Positions 10,474-22,461 of a stretch of DNA of 64,000 nucleotides are shown here, piece by piece. The stretch is from Symbiotaphrina buchneri (lineage: Eukaryota > Ascomycota > Symbiotaphrinales > Symbiotaphrinaceae). A model generated the notes under the pieces. That model was not told the DNA's origin, did not search any database, and saw only the letters and a program-made list of their open reading frames with translations. How positions within the stretch are numbered: the stretch's first letter is position 1; each line of letters starts with the position of its first letter. The translations under genes were made by a program, and so were the position numbers. The DNA lies in the NCBI GenBank assembly GCA_001599915.1, contig BCIG01000002.1, positions 1 to 64,000 of the forward strand, given 5' to 3'.

Positions 10474-11277
10474 ATGGCCACCACCGCCATCGCACCGACC
10501 GGCCCAGCAGAGGCCCCATCCTCTGCTCCAGCACCCACCGTCGCAGCAACCCCAGCCTCCGCCTTGCCCTTCACTTCAATCATCCTCCGTCCCGCTCTTC
10601 CCCGGCACATCCCTCAGATGGCCCTCAACGCCAGCAGCGTATACTTCGACTCGCCCCTCAACGCCTTCATCTGCCCCTACCGCGCGCTCTACCCGACCCT
10701 CGTCGCCCGGCGCTTCACGCAGCAAGTGCGCAGCCGCCTGCTCTCTCCACGGACCATTTCCCTCGTCGCCGTGCCCGCCTCCGCGCCAGACACTGTGGTC
10801 GGGCATATCCAGTTCGCGAGGCTGGGGGCGGACGCCGGCGCGAAGAGGGTGGAACGGGAAGGGTGGAGTTTGGGGAAGTGGGTGCAGAGGGTTTGGTTCG
10901 GTTTTTGGGATCGGGTGGTGGGCTGGTTAAGGCCGGATAAGAGTTTGGATAAGGCGGCGGTGGCGACGTTTGCGGAGTGGGGTCGGCGGGAGAATGAAAG
11001 GTATTGGAAGGACGAGAGATATGCGAATAGGTGGTATGTGCAGAGCTTGGTTGTGAAGGAGGGCTGGCAGAGGCGGGGCATTGGGAGGATGCTGATGGAG
11101 GAGGTTCTGGAGAGGGCGGAGGAGGAGGGTCTGGTTGTTGGGTTGGAGGCTAGTGCTGAGGGAGAGGGACTTTATAGAAAGTTGGGGTTTGAGTTGAGAG
11201 GCAGGTTTGAGGATAACCCCCCGGGACAGGAAGGAGGTGGCATCATGATGTGGAAGCCCTCCAGTTGGAAGGGTTGA
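10474..11277 (+). CDS. GNAT-family N-acetyltransferase
   Basis: This is a single-exon gene of 267 residues. An Ala/Pro-rich N-terminal tail of about 35 residues precedes a GNAT fold that would move an acetyl group from acetyl-CoA to an amine. The acetyl-CoA loop is clear as VVKEGWQRRGIGRMLMEEVL (the R/Q-x-x-G-x-G/A motif), followed by a LEASAEGEGLYRKLGF block and a C-terminal MMWKP. The substrate is unknown. Fungal GNATs include siderophore acylases, and this gene shares its upstream region with the SIT transporter and its iron-GATA boxes. A role in iron chemistry is therefore worth testing, but the protein shows no siderophore-specific motif. The start is the first ATG after a CT-rich leader. 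Confidence 0.8.
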   Translation: MATTAIAPTGPAEAPSSAPAPTVAATPASALPFTSIILRPALPRHIPQMALNASSVYFDSPLNAFICPYRALYPTLVARRFTQQVRSRLLSPRTISLVAVPASAPDTVVGHIQFARLGADAGAKRVEREGWSLGKWVQRVWFGFWDRVVGWLRPDKSLDKAAVATFAEWGRRENERYWKDERYANRWYVQSLVVKEGWQRRGIGRMLMEEVLERAEEEGLVVGLEASAEGEGLYRKLGFELRGRFEDNPPGQEGGGIMMWKPSSWKG

Positions 11278-11386
11278 GTCATTTTCTCCGTGTTATTATC
11301 GTTATCTCAGATCCCCTATTGGACCATAGAAGCCTTTCACAATACCAGTCACTGATACCCGAACATCTGTTCTCCAGACAACTCCA

Positions 11387-13404
11387 TCAAAGTTCAAACA
11401 CCCTAAACAACCCCGCAATCGGCCGAATCTCCGACAACGTATACGGCGCATTCGCAAACAACGTCTTGCCCTCCTCCAAGCTGGCCTGGTATTTGCTCTG
11501 CCAGCGTTTCAGCGCCAGAATGCCCTCGAGAGCGGCCGATCATCACCCAGCAGGTCGGTCCTCTCCTTCAGTCTCTTCTTAGCCAAGCTGTCTCCGATGC
11601 CATCCAGACCGCCCTCCGGCGTATCTTTGAAGCAATCCAACTTGAAAGGGTTGACGCCCTTCGTTGCCGCTCTCAGCAAGCTCACGATCATGACCAACCC
11701 GCCGTTCCGCAGGTCCAACGCCAGCTTGCGACAGTCGCCCCAGACGTCTTCACGAGCGGGGCTCGGCACGGCGGCGACGGCGTCGGTGAAGGCCATGGCG
11801 GAGCAGATGACGAGAAGGGCGGAGAGAAGTGCTGGAAACCAATCCGTTCGTTTCGAGGAAAGACAGGCTTTGTGGAATGCGGTGAGCGTGCGACCGACGG
11901 TGGTACGTTGAGCGGCGAGGGTAGACTGGAACGGAGGACGTGGAGTGCTCCCGGTGGGGTCGATGAAGAGTTTGTAGACTTCGCATGTAGTGAGAAGCAT
12001 ATTTAAAGCGATATCCAGTGTTTTATTCTGCGTCTTGTAAGATGGAGCACGCGCTTGGACTGGAGACGTACAGGCTTTGGTTGTGAAGATTGATAGCGCA
12101 AGCATATGTCCGCCAGCTCTCCGTAGTCATTCCCGAAGATAAGAAGTGACGATACTTCAGCCTTTGATTTGACCCATGGATTATCGCTGGTTGTCGGAGG
12201 ACTGGGTTGTCCGAGAGTTGTGAGGTATTCAATTGAAGCAAGCCGCCAACTTCTTGGACGAGGGGAGCTGGGGTCGATCATTGAGAGCTGCCGTTCCATG
12301 TTCCTAGGATACGGTTAGTAAGTGTCGCCAATGCTTGTCGTCAGAGGCATACTTGGATTCAGCACTAGAGCAAAGGATTCCAGGTTCCCTCGTTGGCAAC
12401 CAATCGTCGAGGGCCAGACTTTGAAACCGGAAATTTGGCAGGATGTGCAAGGTGTCAGGCCGTCACACTGATAACCATCAGCAAGAGAAAATAAAAGAGT
12501 CATTGGACAGTCCCATACCGATTTCTTGTATTTTCGGCATCTCCAACAAGCTCCAATATCTCTCATATCATCCGCCTTTTGCCTCGCCATTGGTTCCAGA
12601 GGTCCTCTCCGACCGGCCCTTTGAGTTTTCACCACTCGATTGGTCAGTCTACCTTGAGAGATCCAAGCAGATCGTTGAGTGCGTGCCAAGTGCGATTGGG
12701 TTATCACGTCTCTGATGGCTTGATTGACCGAAAGTGGGGTTGCAGAGACGCTTTCGGAAGGATGAGAGGGGAAGGTGCCTATGGGAATAACCTGACCGTG
12801 AGGCACCGAAATATCTGTAGCTGCAGGACGAGGTCCATAATAAGCTGGAAGGCCACGACTAGAAACATCAGCTTAATCGCCGTAAGGATAGCAAGGCGGC
12901 TTACGAGGCATGTCCCTCGTCGCACTGGTCATGCTGATGCCCGGCGAAGTATGTCGCTCCAGTAGCATCGAATGGCGCAATGTTCTGGTCATAAAAGCAA
13001 CCGGACTGTAGCGGCACATTCACCCCTTTTAATGGAAGAGGACCTGCTTCGCTCGGAGGAGTGTCAATGAATCCTGCTGGCCAAAAGCCGACGGACTGGA
13101 AGTACGCGGGATCCAGATCCTGAACCGGATATCCGCCATCGTCGACGGGAAACCATCCAGAAGCCCATGCCGGATTATACTGAGCCGCAAAAGGTTCACT
13201 CGGCGATATTGAAGCAGATTGTGACGACGAAGAGGATGGAAGAGAAGTCTGACGAGGCTGTGCTGACGCCGGCGGTGAGATGAAAGCGGGGTTATCGTTG
13301 GTTCTGCGCATGGCTGGCGATGGCTGGCTTTCATTAACCAGTCGTAAAGCTGATCTCAAGCCATAATAATATTGTGGCTTGAGCGGTGAATGCTGTTTTG
13401 TCAC
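11387..13404 (-). pseudogene. Zn2Cys6 transcription factor, frame-disrupted
   Basis: The N-terminal exon (13404-12905) is Ser/Pro/Gln-rich. A 42-base intron joins it to an exon with a zinc cluster of the form CWRC, KKSC, PCTSC and a distant GC. The third Cys follows a clean intron that opens at a GTATGG donor near 12511. This arrangement (ADDMRDIGACWRC) is typical of a group of plain fungal C6 regulators. The downstream part is clearly coding in pieces: 12299-12110, 12105-about 11525 with the DIALNMLLTTCEVYKLF block, and a tail LALKRWQSKYQ ending at 11387. No set of GT-AG introns puts these three pieces in one frame. Frame changes are needed near 12105-12130 and near 11520, and the join at 12300 is also out of phase. 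Decay or sequence error are both possible. The ATG at 13404 may be late or early; 13311 is an alternative. Confidence 0.6.
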
Positions 13405-13678
13405 TCGACTCGATGAGATGCGAGAAAAGATTGATTCCGATTGAGTTCTGGGTGATTCCCGATTCTCGGCGCGCGGTGCCCGCCGGGCGAGGGTTTTCAG
13501 CTGACGCCCGACGCCCTAAAGACGCCACCAGCGGCACAGCGACGCATGCCAAATAGTCAAACCCAACAGACTGGAACCAAAAGGCCAGTGGGAAGCCTTC
13601 TTAAGGAAATATACCCTGTTGATTGATTCCTGATATATTGACGTTATAATTGCAGAACGCTTTTCGCAGTACAATTCT

Positions 13679-15331
13679 CTACTCCTCCCTTTTATCCAAC
13701 CCAGGCAGAGCCCACCAACAACCCTCCATCACAACGAACAGTCCAATACAAATCGGATGCAATACCCATGTCCCAGCCTTCTGTGCGACCAGACCCGTCA
13801 CGAATGGAGCCAATGCTCCTCCAGTACTCGCGATACTAGCTATGAAGCTCAAGGATGGGATCTGAATGTGTCGGGGAAGAAGCCGGACGAAAGTATGGGT
13901 GGCGGAAGGATAAACCGGCCCTAGAACCAGACCAGAGAGAGCGACGGCGACCGAGTCTCCAGGAATGGAGGGGATGAACCAGATGAGAAGTTCAAGAATA
14001 AGCGCCTGGGAGAGATTAGATGGTGATCGAGCAGGAAGGTTCCGAAGGGCAAAGAAGGGACGTACCAATGCGGCAACTGCGACTACAAAGCGTCGCTCGC
14101 CGATATAAGGAGCCAAAGGAGAGATGATAAACCGACCTAGGAGAAAAGAGTCAGTAATACTCCAGCCATCATTGGATTGAAACGTACCCAATGTGATTCC
14201 ACCCCAGAATCCAGCAGTGACAAACCCCACACGGCTTGGATCGCCATGGCGATACTTCACCAGAAAGCTTATAACCCAGCCAGAGATTGACACCTCCGCT
14301 CCAGCGTAAGCAAACATAAACGTCGCACCAAGGAGCGTGCTCTTATTCCCCAGAACTTGCTTGAAACTGTTCAATCGCCCTGGACTCGTGCTAGGATCCA
14401 TGTTTGGTAACCCTTGCTGTCTGCTCGCAGTTCTTTCGATGTTCCGACTCCGCGATTGAGTGTCTGGCTCGGTCACCATGTCGCGCTCTGCATGCCAAAA
14501 AGCCGATCCCAGGGTACAGAAATTTATGACAGCGAGACCAAGGGTGATGAAGTAGAATCTGGACCATGGGACACCATGGGAGACCAACGCCGTGGCGATA
14601 AGTGGTGAAACAGTCCCTCCGATACCGTATGAGCCCTGGAAAACACCGAGTAGAGCTGTAGCGGATCGAAGGTTGGAGAGGTAGACACTGCAAATGGTAA
14701 CGTTCATAGCCATGCCCATGCCCAGGAAGAAGAAGCTGACGACGACAACTGGAAACGGTGGTGAAGTGACAATGGCAGTGTAGCCCGCCAGCAGGAGGAC
14801 TTCCGCGATCATGAGGGCCTTGGCCCGTCCGAGCTTCAAAGCCAGAGTGTTGGTAAGTAAAGCAGCAGTGATGGCGCCAAGGGCATTTGTGATGAAGATG
14901 AGAGAAACAGCAGCGTAGCCAATATCGTAGTCGCTGTTGCTTGTTAGTGATGGCCGATGTCACAGATTGTATCAGACGCATACGTTTCGATATAGTTGAG
15001 TAGAGCACCCGGAGCAGCGTCATTGAGTCCATTGGCGAAGAGCGCGAAACATGAGGTAGCGACACGGAAACGATTCATGTACGGGTACCAAAAGCTTTGG
15101 ACGATGTCCGTCTGTCGGATGGCTTGATCTTCTGTACTGTCATTGAACGATTGCGTGCGTCCTGTATTCCGCGATAGTGATTGGTGGATCTCATTGGTAC
15201 TGAATCGATCGAGTTCATACCCGCCCTCAGGAATACTATATTCAGGCTTTGATGGGTCGAAGCAGGCGTGGCTGGGATGTCGTAGCTTGATGGAACTTGT
15301 TTGATGAAGGCGCCGACCGAGCGTGAGGCCA
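13679..15331 (-). CDS. major facilitator superfamily transporter (Bsc6/FHS-like)
   Basis: This is a multi-pass carrier with about 12 helices. The first exon starts at 15331 and encodes MASRSVGAFIKQ; an intron of about 50 bases (GTTCCA to AAAG) leads to PEYSIPEGGYELD. Further introns are clear after LLNYIET (GTATGC to CAACAG), after GGITLG near 14188, and after VAVAAL near 14066. Conserved features include FALFANGLNDAAPGALL in helix 1, ALTNTLALKLGR between helices 2 and 3, GMAMNVTICSVY, a charged central loop of about 50 residues, SISGWVISFLVKYRHGDPS, and a GPVYPSATHTFVRLLP late helix. The fold family resembles fungal Bsc6 and sugar/proton symporters of the FHS group. The substrate is unknown. 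The gene is intact apart from the weak first donor. Confidence 0.8.
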
Positions 15332-15905
15332 TGGTTTCATCTAGCAAAGGAAGTGTCAATGAGAGTCTCGAGAAAATTTCCTGGGGAAGGGTGGCTAAAT
15401 ACCTGGGGAACTCATTATCATTTGCTGTTGCCTGCCTTGATCTGGTGAAAATTTGGAGCTGTTTTGGGGGTTCGCTAGCCGAGAGGTGGGGGTTGCCGTC
15501 GCAAGATGACGCGATGATCGCGGCAGGCACGACCAATCAACATGGACATGGAGAGTCTTGAAGCATGTCTACTTGCTCTCTGAAGTCTTTCTTCAGCGCT
15601 CACATATCTCCTCCAAACGCCCAGACACAGGCTGCTTGCTCATGCAGCCCGCAATGCTCATCTCAAAACCCGTCCTTCCGATTGGTCGCGGTCGGAGATT
15701 ATCGTACGCCTTAGTCTGACCCCAAAAAGGCGACGACGCGATCTAAGACACCCGAATTGACCATGATCTACAGGTCCCTTGCCTCTCTGAAATTCTCTTC
15801 TCAGCCTCGCTGGAAGCCGCTTCTTCCTTCATAATGGACGGACAGCAGGTGGAAGGAGCTGGATACCCATCCTCATAGCCTACTCTCCAGATCCAGCGGC
15901 CTGTC
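15332..15905. other. shared promoter region of the divergent MFS carrier and lipase
   Basis: The two genes are transcribed away from each other across about 570 bases. No additional gene is seen. Confidence 0.4.
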
Positions 15906-16778
15906 ATGGCTCCGCATACGCTTCTCCTCTCCCTCCTCGGCGCCTTCGCCCTCACGACCAGCGCTTTCCCGGTCACAAACACTCCTCCTCCGGCAGCAGC
16001 GACGCACAACAACTACACTTGCCTTAGCAGCGCGCATCCGAACCCGGTCATCATCCTGCACGGGCTAGGCGCGACCTACTACGAAGACCTGAACGTGCTG
16101 GAAGCGTACCTACAAACCCAAGGCTACTGCACCTTCTCACAAACCTACGGCGCCTACGAGGACTTCCCCTTCGTCGGCGGCCTGGTTCCCATCGCCGAGT
16201 CCGCCGTCGAGATTGCCGCGTTCATCCAGGCCGTTCATAACAATACCGGTGCCGCCAAGGTCAATCTGGTCGGTCATTCCGAGGGCGCGTTCCAGGCGCT
16301 GTACGTGCCCAAGTTCGAGGCTGGCGCGGCGGCGCTGGTCGATAAGATCGTTTCTATTGCGCCGCCCACGCACGGCACAACCTTTGGTGGGCTCTACGAT
16401 CTGGCGTACATCTTCGGCAACGCCAGCAGGGACGCCGTGGGACTTGTCCTGGACACGTTCGGGTGTCCGGCGTGCGACGATCTGGGCATTGGCGGTGCGG
16501 CGGTCGCGAGGCTGAATGATGGCACGCCGATCGTGCAAGCGGGAAATACGGTGACGGTGATTGCGTCGAGGAATGATGAGCTGGTGACGCCGACGACCAC
16601 GGCGTTTGTGGAGGAGGGCGTGCGGAATGTTTATATCCAGGATACGTGTCCGCTGGATCCGGTGGGACATATTGGCGAGGCGTATGATGCGAATACCTGG
16701 AATCTGGTTATTAATGCGCTGGATGATACGCCTGATCGAGAGTTTGGTTGTGTGTTTGGGTCGCCGGGAAGGAAATAG
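15906..16778 (+). CDS. secreted lipase/esterase, alpha/beta hydrolase (class 2 lipase-like)
   Basis: This is a single-exon protein of 290 residues. Residues 1-20 form a signal peptide (LLLSLLGAFALTTSA), so the enzyme should be secreted. The oxyanion loop is VIILHGLGATYYEDL. The nucleophile elbow is GHSEG in NLVGHSEGAFQAL, near residue 122. The acid is probably Asp in SRNDELVTP and the base His in DPVGHIGEAYD near the C terminus. Several Cys pairs and Asn-glycosylation sequons support an extracellular protein. The family contains bacterial and fungal triacylglycerol lipases that act on short to medium chain esters. The downstream neighbour on the other strand is an acyltransferase, separated by a GCACC-rich repeat. 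Confidence 0.85.
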   Translation: MAPHTLLLSLLGAFALTTSAFPVTNTPPPAAATHNNYTCLSSAHPNPVIILHGLGATYYEDLNVLEAYLQTQGYCTFSQTYGAYEDFPFVGGLVPIAESAVEIAAFIQAVHNNTGAAKVNLVGHSEGAFQALYVPKFEAGAAALVDKIVSIAPPTHGTTFGGLYDLAYIFGNASRDAVGLVLDTFGCPACDDLGIGGAAVARLNDGTPIVQAGNTVTVIASRNDELVTPTTTAFVEEGVRNVYIQDTCPLDPVGHIGEAYDANTWNLVINALDDTPDREFGCVFGSPGRK

Positions 16779-16800
16779 TAGATATTCCGATTAATTCAAG

Positions 16801-17065
16801 CTTTATGGTGCCTGAATCGCACCCGTGAGCCACCTTAATGGCACCTAATGCCACCTGAGCCTCGCCTGAATCACCCCTCTGAAGCACTTAAATGCCACCT
16901 TGAACCGCACCTGTGGGCCGCCTGTGGGAGCACCTCTAGCAAAGGTCGTGGGGCAAGTGCTGTTCACGCCACCCTTGAAGTGCCGAAAAGGCGGCCTTTC
17001 AAGCCTCCAAAAGGTGCCTTTCAGGTGCAATTAAGGTGCCATTCAGGCGCACATTTGACAGGACA
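16801..17065. repeat. GCACCT-rich degenerate repeat between convergent genes
   Basis: The motif GCACCT or CCACCT recurs at least ten times on the plus strand in 16805-16940, and AGGTGC or AGGCGC recurs in 17010-17060. The block therefore has a loose inverted structure around a middle that includes AAAAGGCGGCCTTT. No ORF here is convincing. Confidence 0.5.
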
Positions 17066-17199
17066 AATTAGTTAAATTCGATGCTACTCAATTCAGACGT
17101 ATACAAGAGCCACATAGGGTATAGGCCACCCACGTTTATAAACATCCAACACCATGCGCCTTTTAATATCGCCGATTAGTAGCGCGCGCTTCCGGATGA

Positions 17200-19001
17200 C
17201 TAGTCATGTGTCTGCGCCGCCATCCACTCTCTCCAGCCTCCATGCTCGCCCCAACTGGCATATCGGATCCACTCCTTATCCTGTTTCAGTAACTTCATGT
17301 CCACATCCGCCAGATCGACGCTGATCTCCAAGCCACCAGGATACCCGGAGGTATCGTCCGATCGCTCCTGCGATGTATCGCTTCCAGATGACTGATCGCG
17401 CTTGCCAAAAGCAGGCAGGATAAGAACGACGCCATCGATCGGGGTCCGTCTAGGCCATCTGACACGTCTAAACGTGCCGACTCCGAGATCCAGCGCTTCC
17501 TCGCTCTCGTACATCCGTTGCCAGCTTGTAAGGATGATATCAGGTCCCATATGAGGCGCGTAACCCGGTTGAGCATCGGTAATACGCTGTAAGGACCCGA
17601 GAAGGGCCAGAACAGAATTGGTGTGTTGCGGCGTGCAGGTCTGAGTGATTGCCGAGCGGATGGAGGTTGCAATGGATAAGAGAGAAGTAGGAGATGACGT
17701 AGAGGTGCAAAGGCCGGCGACCGAGGCAGCTGGTAAGATCGTTGGGGCGATTACGATTGCATTCCCAAAGTATTCAGTATGCAGCGGTGGGTCCATGTTT
17801 CGGCGGATGTTGGTATACATTGCAAGCATTGTCTTCTTCGCATTCCATTGTCCATTAGCGCTCTTTAGACGTGCCCTGGTTATGCATCGCCAGAGAAGAG
17901 CGCAGATTGCGTCGTTTGTTGATATGGTTTTGATTTCCAAATTGTCCGAAGATCCGTCAATGATAGTAGCTTTGAGATCGTCCAATGCGGCTGGTGAGAA
18001 ATGGAATAGCTGCGAATCGACAAGTGGAAGCTTGATATTAAACATCGAGTCGAGGCATATGAGCCTGAAGAAGAAAAAGATATTGAGGAAGATCCACACG
18101 ACAAATGGAGGCACGATCGGTGCGCCCATGATCGTAGGTTTGGCTCCAGCATGGATCCTCAGCTCCGGATGCTGCTCCTTCAGCGCATTGATGTTTCCCG
18201 CTGGAGTTTGTAGTAGCGGGGTGCGGTCATGGATAGCTTGTGCCAAGCCAGGCTCCACTGAACAGCTATCGTAGGAGTTGTTGTTCACCTCCAGAGATTG
18301 CATGATAGATTTGCATCTAGCAAACCATCGTTGAATAAAATAGGCAAACCCATTGCCATCAACCAGCCAGTGGTGTTTGTTTGCGCAAATAACGAAACCT
18401 CCGTTAAGGAAAGTTAGTTGTACCCAAAAGGCTTCGTATCCGCCATCCGCGTCATTGACAGGTAATGGTGGATCCCGTAGGCCAGTAGCGTATATGGATT
18501 GCGGAAGGAACGTATTTGGAAACGCGAGCTCGGGACGTAATGAAGAGAATGGAATATCATCGCGTGTGGACACAACGAAGCGTATACGTGAGTTAGGAGT
18601 TACTCGGAGTGAGAGATGGCCCGTCAGGGGATTTTGATGAATCCGGCCAAGGATGGAGGGATAGGCGATATCGGAAGTAGTCCAGGGATCGTGGAGAAAC
18701 ATCCGGAGGCTTTGTTGGAGAGCAGAGATAAGTTTCGAGCGATATGTCTCGGGCGCGGAAGTGGTAGAGTAAATATAGAGAAAGGGACTATTGACTGGAG
18801 GCATAATCGCATCGATGAGAGTGAGGGAATATTCCATGGAGAATGGGACTGCTGGAGAGACATGGGTCGTCTCAACTTCGGGATTCTTCGACTCTGTGGA
18901 CAGGGTCTGCACGGCCGTGATGGACGACTGGAGAGTCTGTGGCATATTATTAGAAGTCTGCCAACTATGTTGACCACCGAACTTACAGCTTTCAACGCCA
19001 T
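17200..19001 (-). CDS. BAHD-like acyltransferase (trichothecene 3-O-acetyltransferase type)
   Basis: This enzyme would acylate a hydroxyl or amine from an acyl-CoA, as in fungal secondary metabolism. I place the start at 19001: a five-codon exon MALKA, a 50-base intron (GTAAGT to CCACAG, 18937-18986), then 578 codons. Reading without the intron gives a longer ORF from 19152, whose extra N terminus has no family match. The catalytic motif HHWLVDGNG (H-x3-D-G) lies in the N-terminal half, after YEAFWVQLTFLNGGFVICAN. The second half contains SINDAICALLWR-like and NIRRNMDPPLHTEYFGNA blocks. The usual C-terminal DFGWG is represented by DLGVG in this protein, which is common in fungal members. An extra low-similarity loop follows PAFGKRD. 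The substrate is unknown. Confidence 0.8.
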
Positions 19002-19956
19002 CCTGCCAGAGGAAGCCGTTGGAACTCTTCCCTGGGATATCTGGCGGCACAATTCCCATGGTAATTGCTTCTCCATTTTCAGACGTCCCTTTGAGGATGC
19101 TGCAACTATTGGTGGAGCGAACAGGGCGAACAGAGATAAAGCCAAGCTTCAACTATTGTTGGGCTACTGGGATGTTAATTTGAGTTATCGGGCATTTTTC
19201 CATACCCGCCAAGTACAGTCCGCTTCCGTCAGAGGCTTAAGCATAGTCTGACTTGGCTGTGCATTTTCCTGCCGAACGCGCCATGTTGGGAAGGACCTGC
19301 AAGCCATGATCAGCGAAATGTGACTGCAATCAAAGGTTATTAAGTTACCTCGGCTTGTCCTCAGTCCGCTTTCCCATGACTTGCGATAAAGCGGAGAAAT
19401 ACTGAGATTCCCGTCCGATTTAGTCCTGGCAAAGCGGGATGCATGAACACCTCGCGCAAAAGTTTCTGCATTATTGTTCCACCACGTCACTATGCCGAGG
19501 CCTCTTATTTCCCGTCTCAGCGTCAAATGCTCGATGGTTGGCCTTGTGGCTGGCTGCGATCATAATCACCATGCCAATTCTAGCCTAAGGTGATGCTTGG
19601 CGCAAGCCTCTGGCCGATCACTCACTCCCAGGATAGGCTCTCCGTGGGAAGATCCTTGTCACGCTGACCAGAATGGACTGATAAGACTGCGCTATCAGCT
19701 GCATGAACCGAATCAACAAGCAAGATCGACACAAGACTGCCAGATAGCTCTTGCAGAAGTCCGATGTAACATTCGATGAGCGGTTCGCGAATGGAGGTTG
19801 GTCATACGGTGGCTTTTCTCTGCCGGTCTTCGGCAATGTGTATGATACGCACTCGTCGGGTGAGATAAGCGGTGATGCGTTGCATTCAAAGCAAGGTTGC
19901 AGGAACGTAGTCTCATGCAACGCAGAGGAACTGATAGCTGGATGTGAATGATCATA
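19002..19956. other. intergenic region between acyltransferase and Zn2Cys6 gene
   Basis: This region contains the 5' flank of the minus-strand acyltransferase and the 3' flank of the next minus-strand gene. Short ORFs overlap on both strands without similarity. No gene or repeat is supported. Confidence 0.4.
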
Positions 19957-22461
19957 TTATCCCAGACCTCTTTCCATCTCCGCGAGGACATCGTCACCAC
20001 CCCATAACATCGCATCATCGAAATCGACAGTGACATTGCACTCAAGCTGCATAGCATTCGGATCCCAGCTGGAGGTATCGAGACTAGACAAAAATCCATC
20101 TATGTCTGTATGTTGCCTTGATGGAGCCTGAGCGCAAACTGTAGATGGTGGAATAAACTCTTGAGATGCGGTCATTCCGGACGTGATTGCGTTCGATGTG
20201 GAATGGACAGTATCCTCTTGTGATTCTGTCTTATCGCCTCCTTGCTCTGCACCGTTCATTACGTTGAAAGCCTCGCCGTCGCTCTGTTTCTGCTCCATAT
20301 CTCCTTTATTTTCCAGCTCAGACATATCAAGTAACAACCGAGCAATCTGAAGACATATTTCCGCGGTATCCAGAAGTTGTTTGCAGTATGTACCTTCATT
20401 ATCCGAACCTGCAATTTCTCGGAGCATCTCGACAGAGTTTAAGAGGAGGCCGTAGTCTTCGTGTTTTGAAAGCGGAAGTGGACAGGTAAGTAGATTACCG
20501 AACAAAGCAAAGAATGCGGCGAACGGATACTGCTGGAATGGTCTGTATTGGAAGCATCAGTATCTTTCCTTGCCATGAGCTGCAGGAGCCTTTCAGAAAG
20601 AAGGATTTGCAGAAACCCACCTTCGTAATACCATATACCCACCAAACGTGGATTTTGCAACACGTATGACACTCATGAACCTCACACATGTCCTTGCATC
20701 CTCTACCACCTGTCTCTTTGAGCTAGGTCGGCGACTCAACCTTTGGACCATGATCCTACTGTTATAAAAGCAAAAGCACAACTCCGCCCGCACAAATGGC
20801 TTACCCAGCCATCCATTTGGCGGTTTTCGAAAGTCCTCCGGTCGGAACAATTCTGCATGGACATCGTACCAGTCGCGGAGATCATTCTCCAAAGAAGTGA
20901 TTGCCTTTTCAAGGTCATCAGGGCTGAGGCGAGAGGCAGAGGCTGAATAGAGATGGTAATAGATACGCTCTTGGATCTGTGCGAGTTTTATGCGAGGTAA
21001 TATTTCGGATAGAGCTCGAGTACCGATGCTTGGGTCAGGCAGAGGGACCGATGAATCATAGGATGGCAGGAGCGGTGTACTGCCGATTAGTAGTGCCATT
21101 TGTTTATCGAAAGCGAAAAGTGACCAATATACGTCGAGACATTCCTCGGAAGTTGGAGTCGAAATTGGAGGGTTATGACGATGGAGACCCATGCTCTTGG
21201 CTGTATGAACGGCGGATCCTAAGATGAAGCCTACATCATTGAACCGCCAGTACTTTAAGGCGACAAAACACTAGAGTGCTGTCAGTAGACTATGGAATCA
21301 ATTAGATGCGATCATACCAAAGACAACAAAGCCTGTACATTCTCCAACCTTGGCTGCAATAATTCCTCCAATCGTCCAAACGCTCTTCTGGCGTTGACCA
21401 CAAATGGTTGTTGTAGTTGCTTTACAGTCACTTCACTTGCTTTTCCAAACTCAGTCGTCGGATCGAATGGTGTGAAGCGACCGCAAAAATTCCTCAATAC
21501 CATGTTGTTGAAGCTAACAATCCACGCCGGGTCGACTTGCTCTGAAGGGAGCTTGTATTGCTTTTCGATTGCAGCCAGAGCGCTTTCCCTTGTATGAATC
21601 GGTGCTATCGGGTTGATGTGAGTGAAGAACATATCTCCAAGCGCTCCGATTAGGCCTTTTGGCGGTAATGAAAGGGGAAGATCGTCATGTGAAAGATCCA
21701 GCTGCCTTGAGGCGGTCAGATTCCGGCTGATAGAGTTGCATAGTTCAGCGGTCTGCAGGGGAAGAGAATCGAAGCTTGTGCGTTGTGAAGTACCATCGAT
21801 CGAATATTCATCAGCGGCAAGATTTAACTTTTCCATCAGTGTTGCTTCGGCATCTTGGAATAGTTCGAGGAGTGAGCTAGAACGGTGACGTCCATCGTAG
21901 ATCTTTGAGCGGGTACTGCCATACACATTGAGCATAATCGGGGGTGTAATCGGGGTACCTGAAATGGCTTCAGGGGCCTGCGATCCCATCTCATCGGAGC
22001 GGTGTGACGATGATGTTGAGATGGTCGAACCAGTCACAGTATCTGCAAGTCCTTCAATGAGTGCAACAGACCGCGCGACCGTCTGCTCCAGCCGCTCAAG
22101 CCTCGAACCAAGTTCTTCGAAGTCGTTGAGTCTGTAGAAACGTCAGACCCTGCATTAGGAACCTAGGAAGCAAACAAGCCGTACAATTTCACCGTCTGAT
22201 TCTCCCTTTTGCCCTTGTTCGTAAAGCCACACTCCAAGCCCGACTTGACGCAGTTGCGACATCGCGGCTGTTCGCGACCACATCGAATCTTCTTTACCCG
22301 ACACTATCCCTTCATTAGCCTTGTCTCCAAGTGGTTTTGTAGCAGGGTGAACCAACCTGATCGCAGGCTGGATCGTGAGTCGTAGGTGCCTAGACCTCGC
22401 CAGGGACACGTTAGCAGTGGGATCACAGCAGGAAGTGTAAAAAGCGAGAGGTTGCTACCAT
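19957..22461 (-). CDS. Zn2Cys6 fungal transcription factor with ATG-only first exon
   Basis: The zinc cluster is complete: ACDQC, then RVKKIRC, GREQPRC, RNC and LEC, spacing C-x2-C-x6-C-x6-C-x2-C-x6-C. It is split by an intron after ACDQ. Upstream, only one reading makes sense: the start codon alone (22461-22459) is an exon, joined by a GTAGCA to TCTAG intron to APTTHDPACDQ. After the cluster, another intron leads to a coiled coil (LGSRLERLEQTVARSVALIEGL) and then a fungal_trans regulatory domain. That domain includes FFTHINPIAPIHTR, AKSMGLHRHNP and WSLFAFDKQMALLIG. The acidic C terminus (WDPNAMQLECNVTVDFDDAM) could be an activation region. It lies between the acyltransferase and the NmrA-like gene and may regulate either. 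The target is unknown. Confidence 0.85.
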
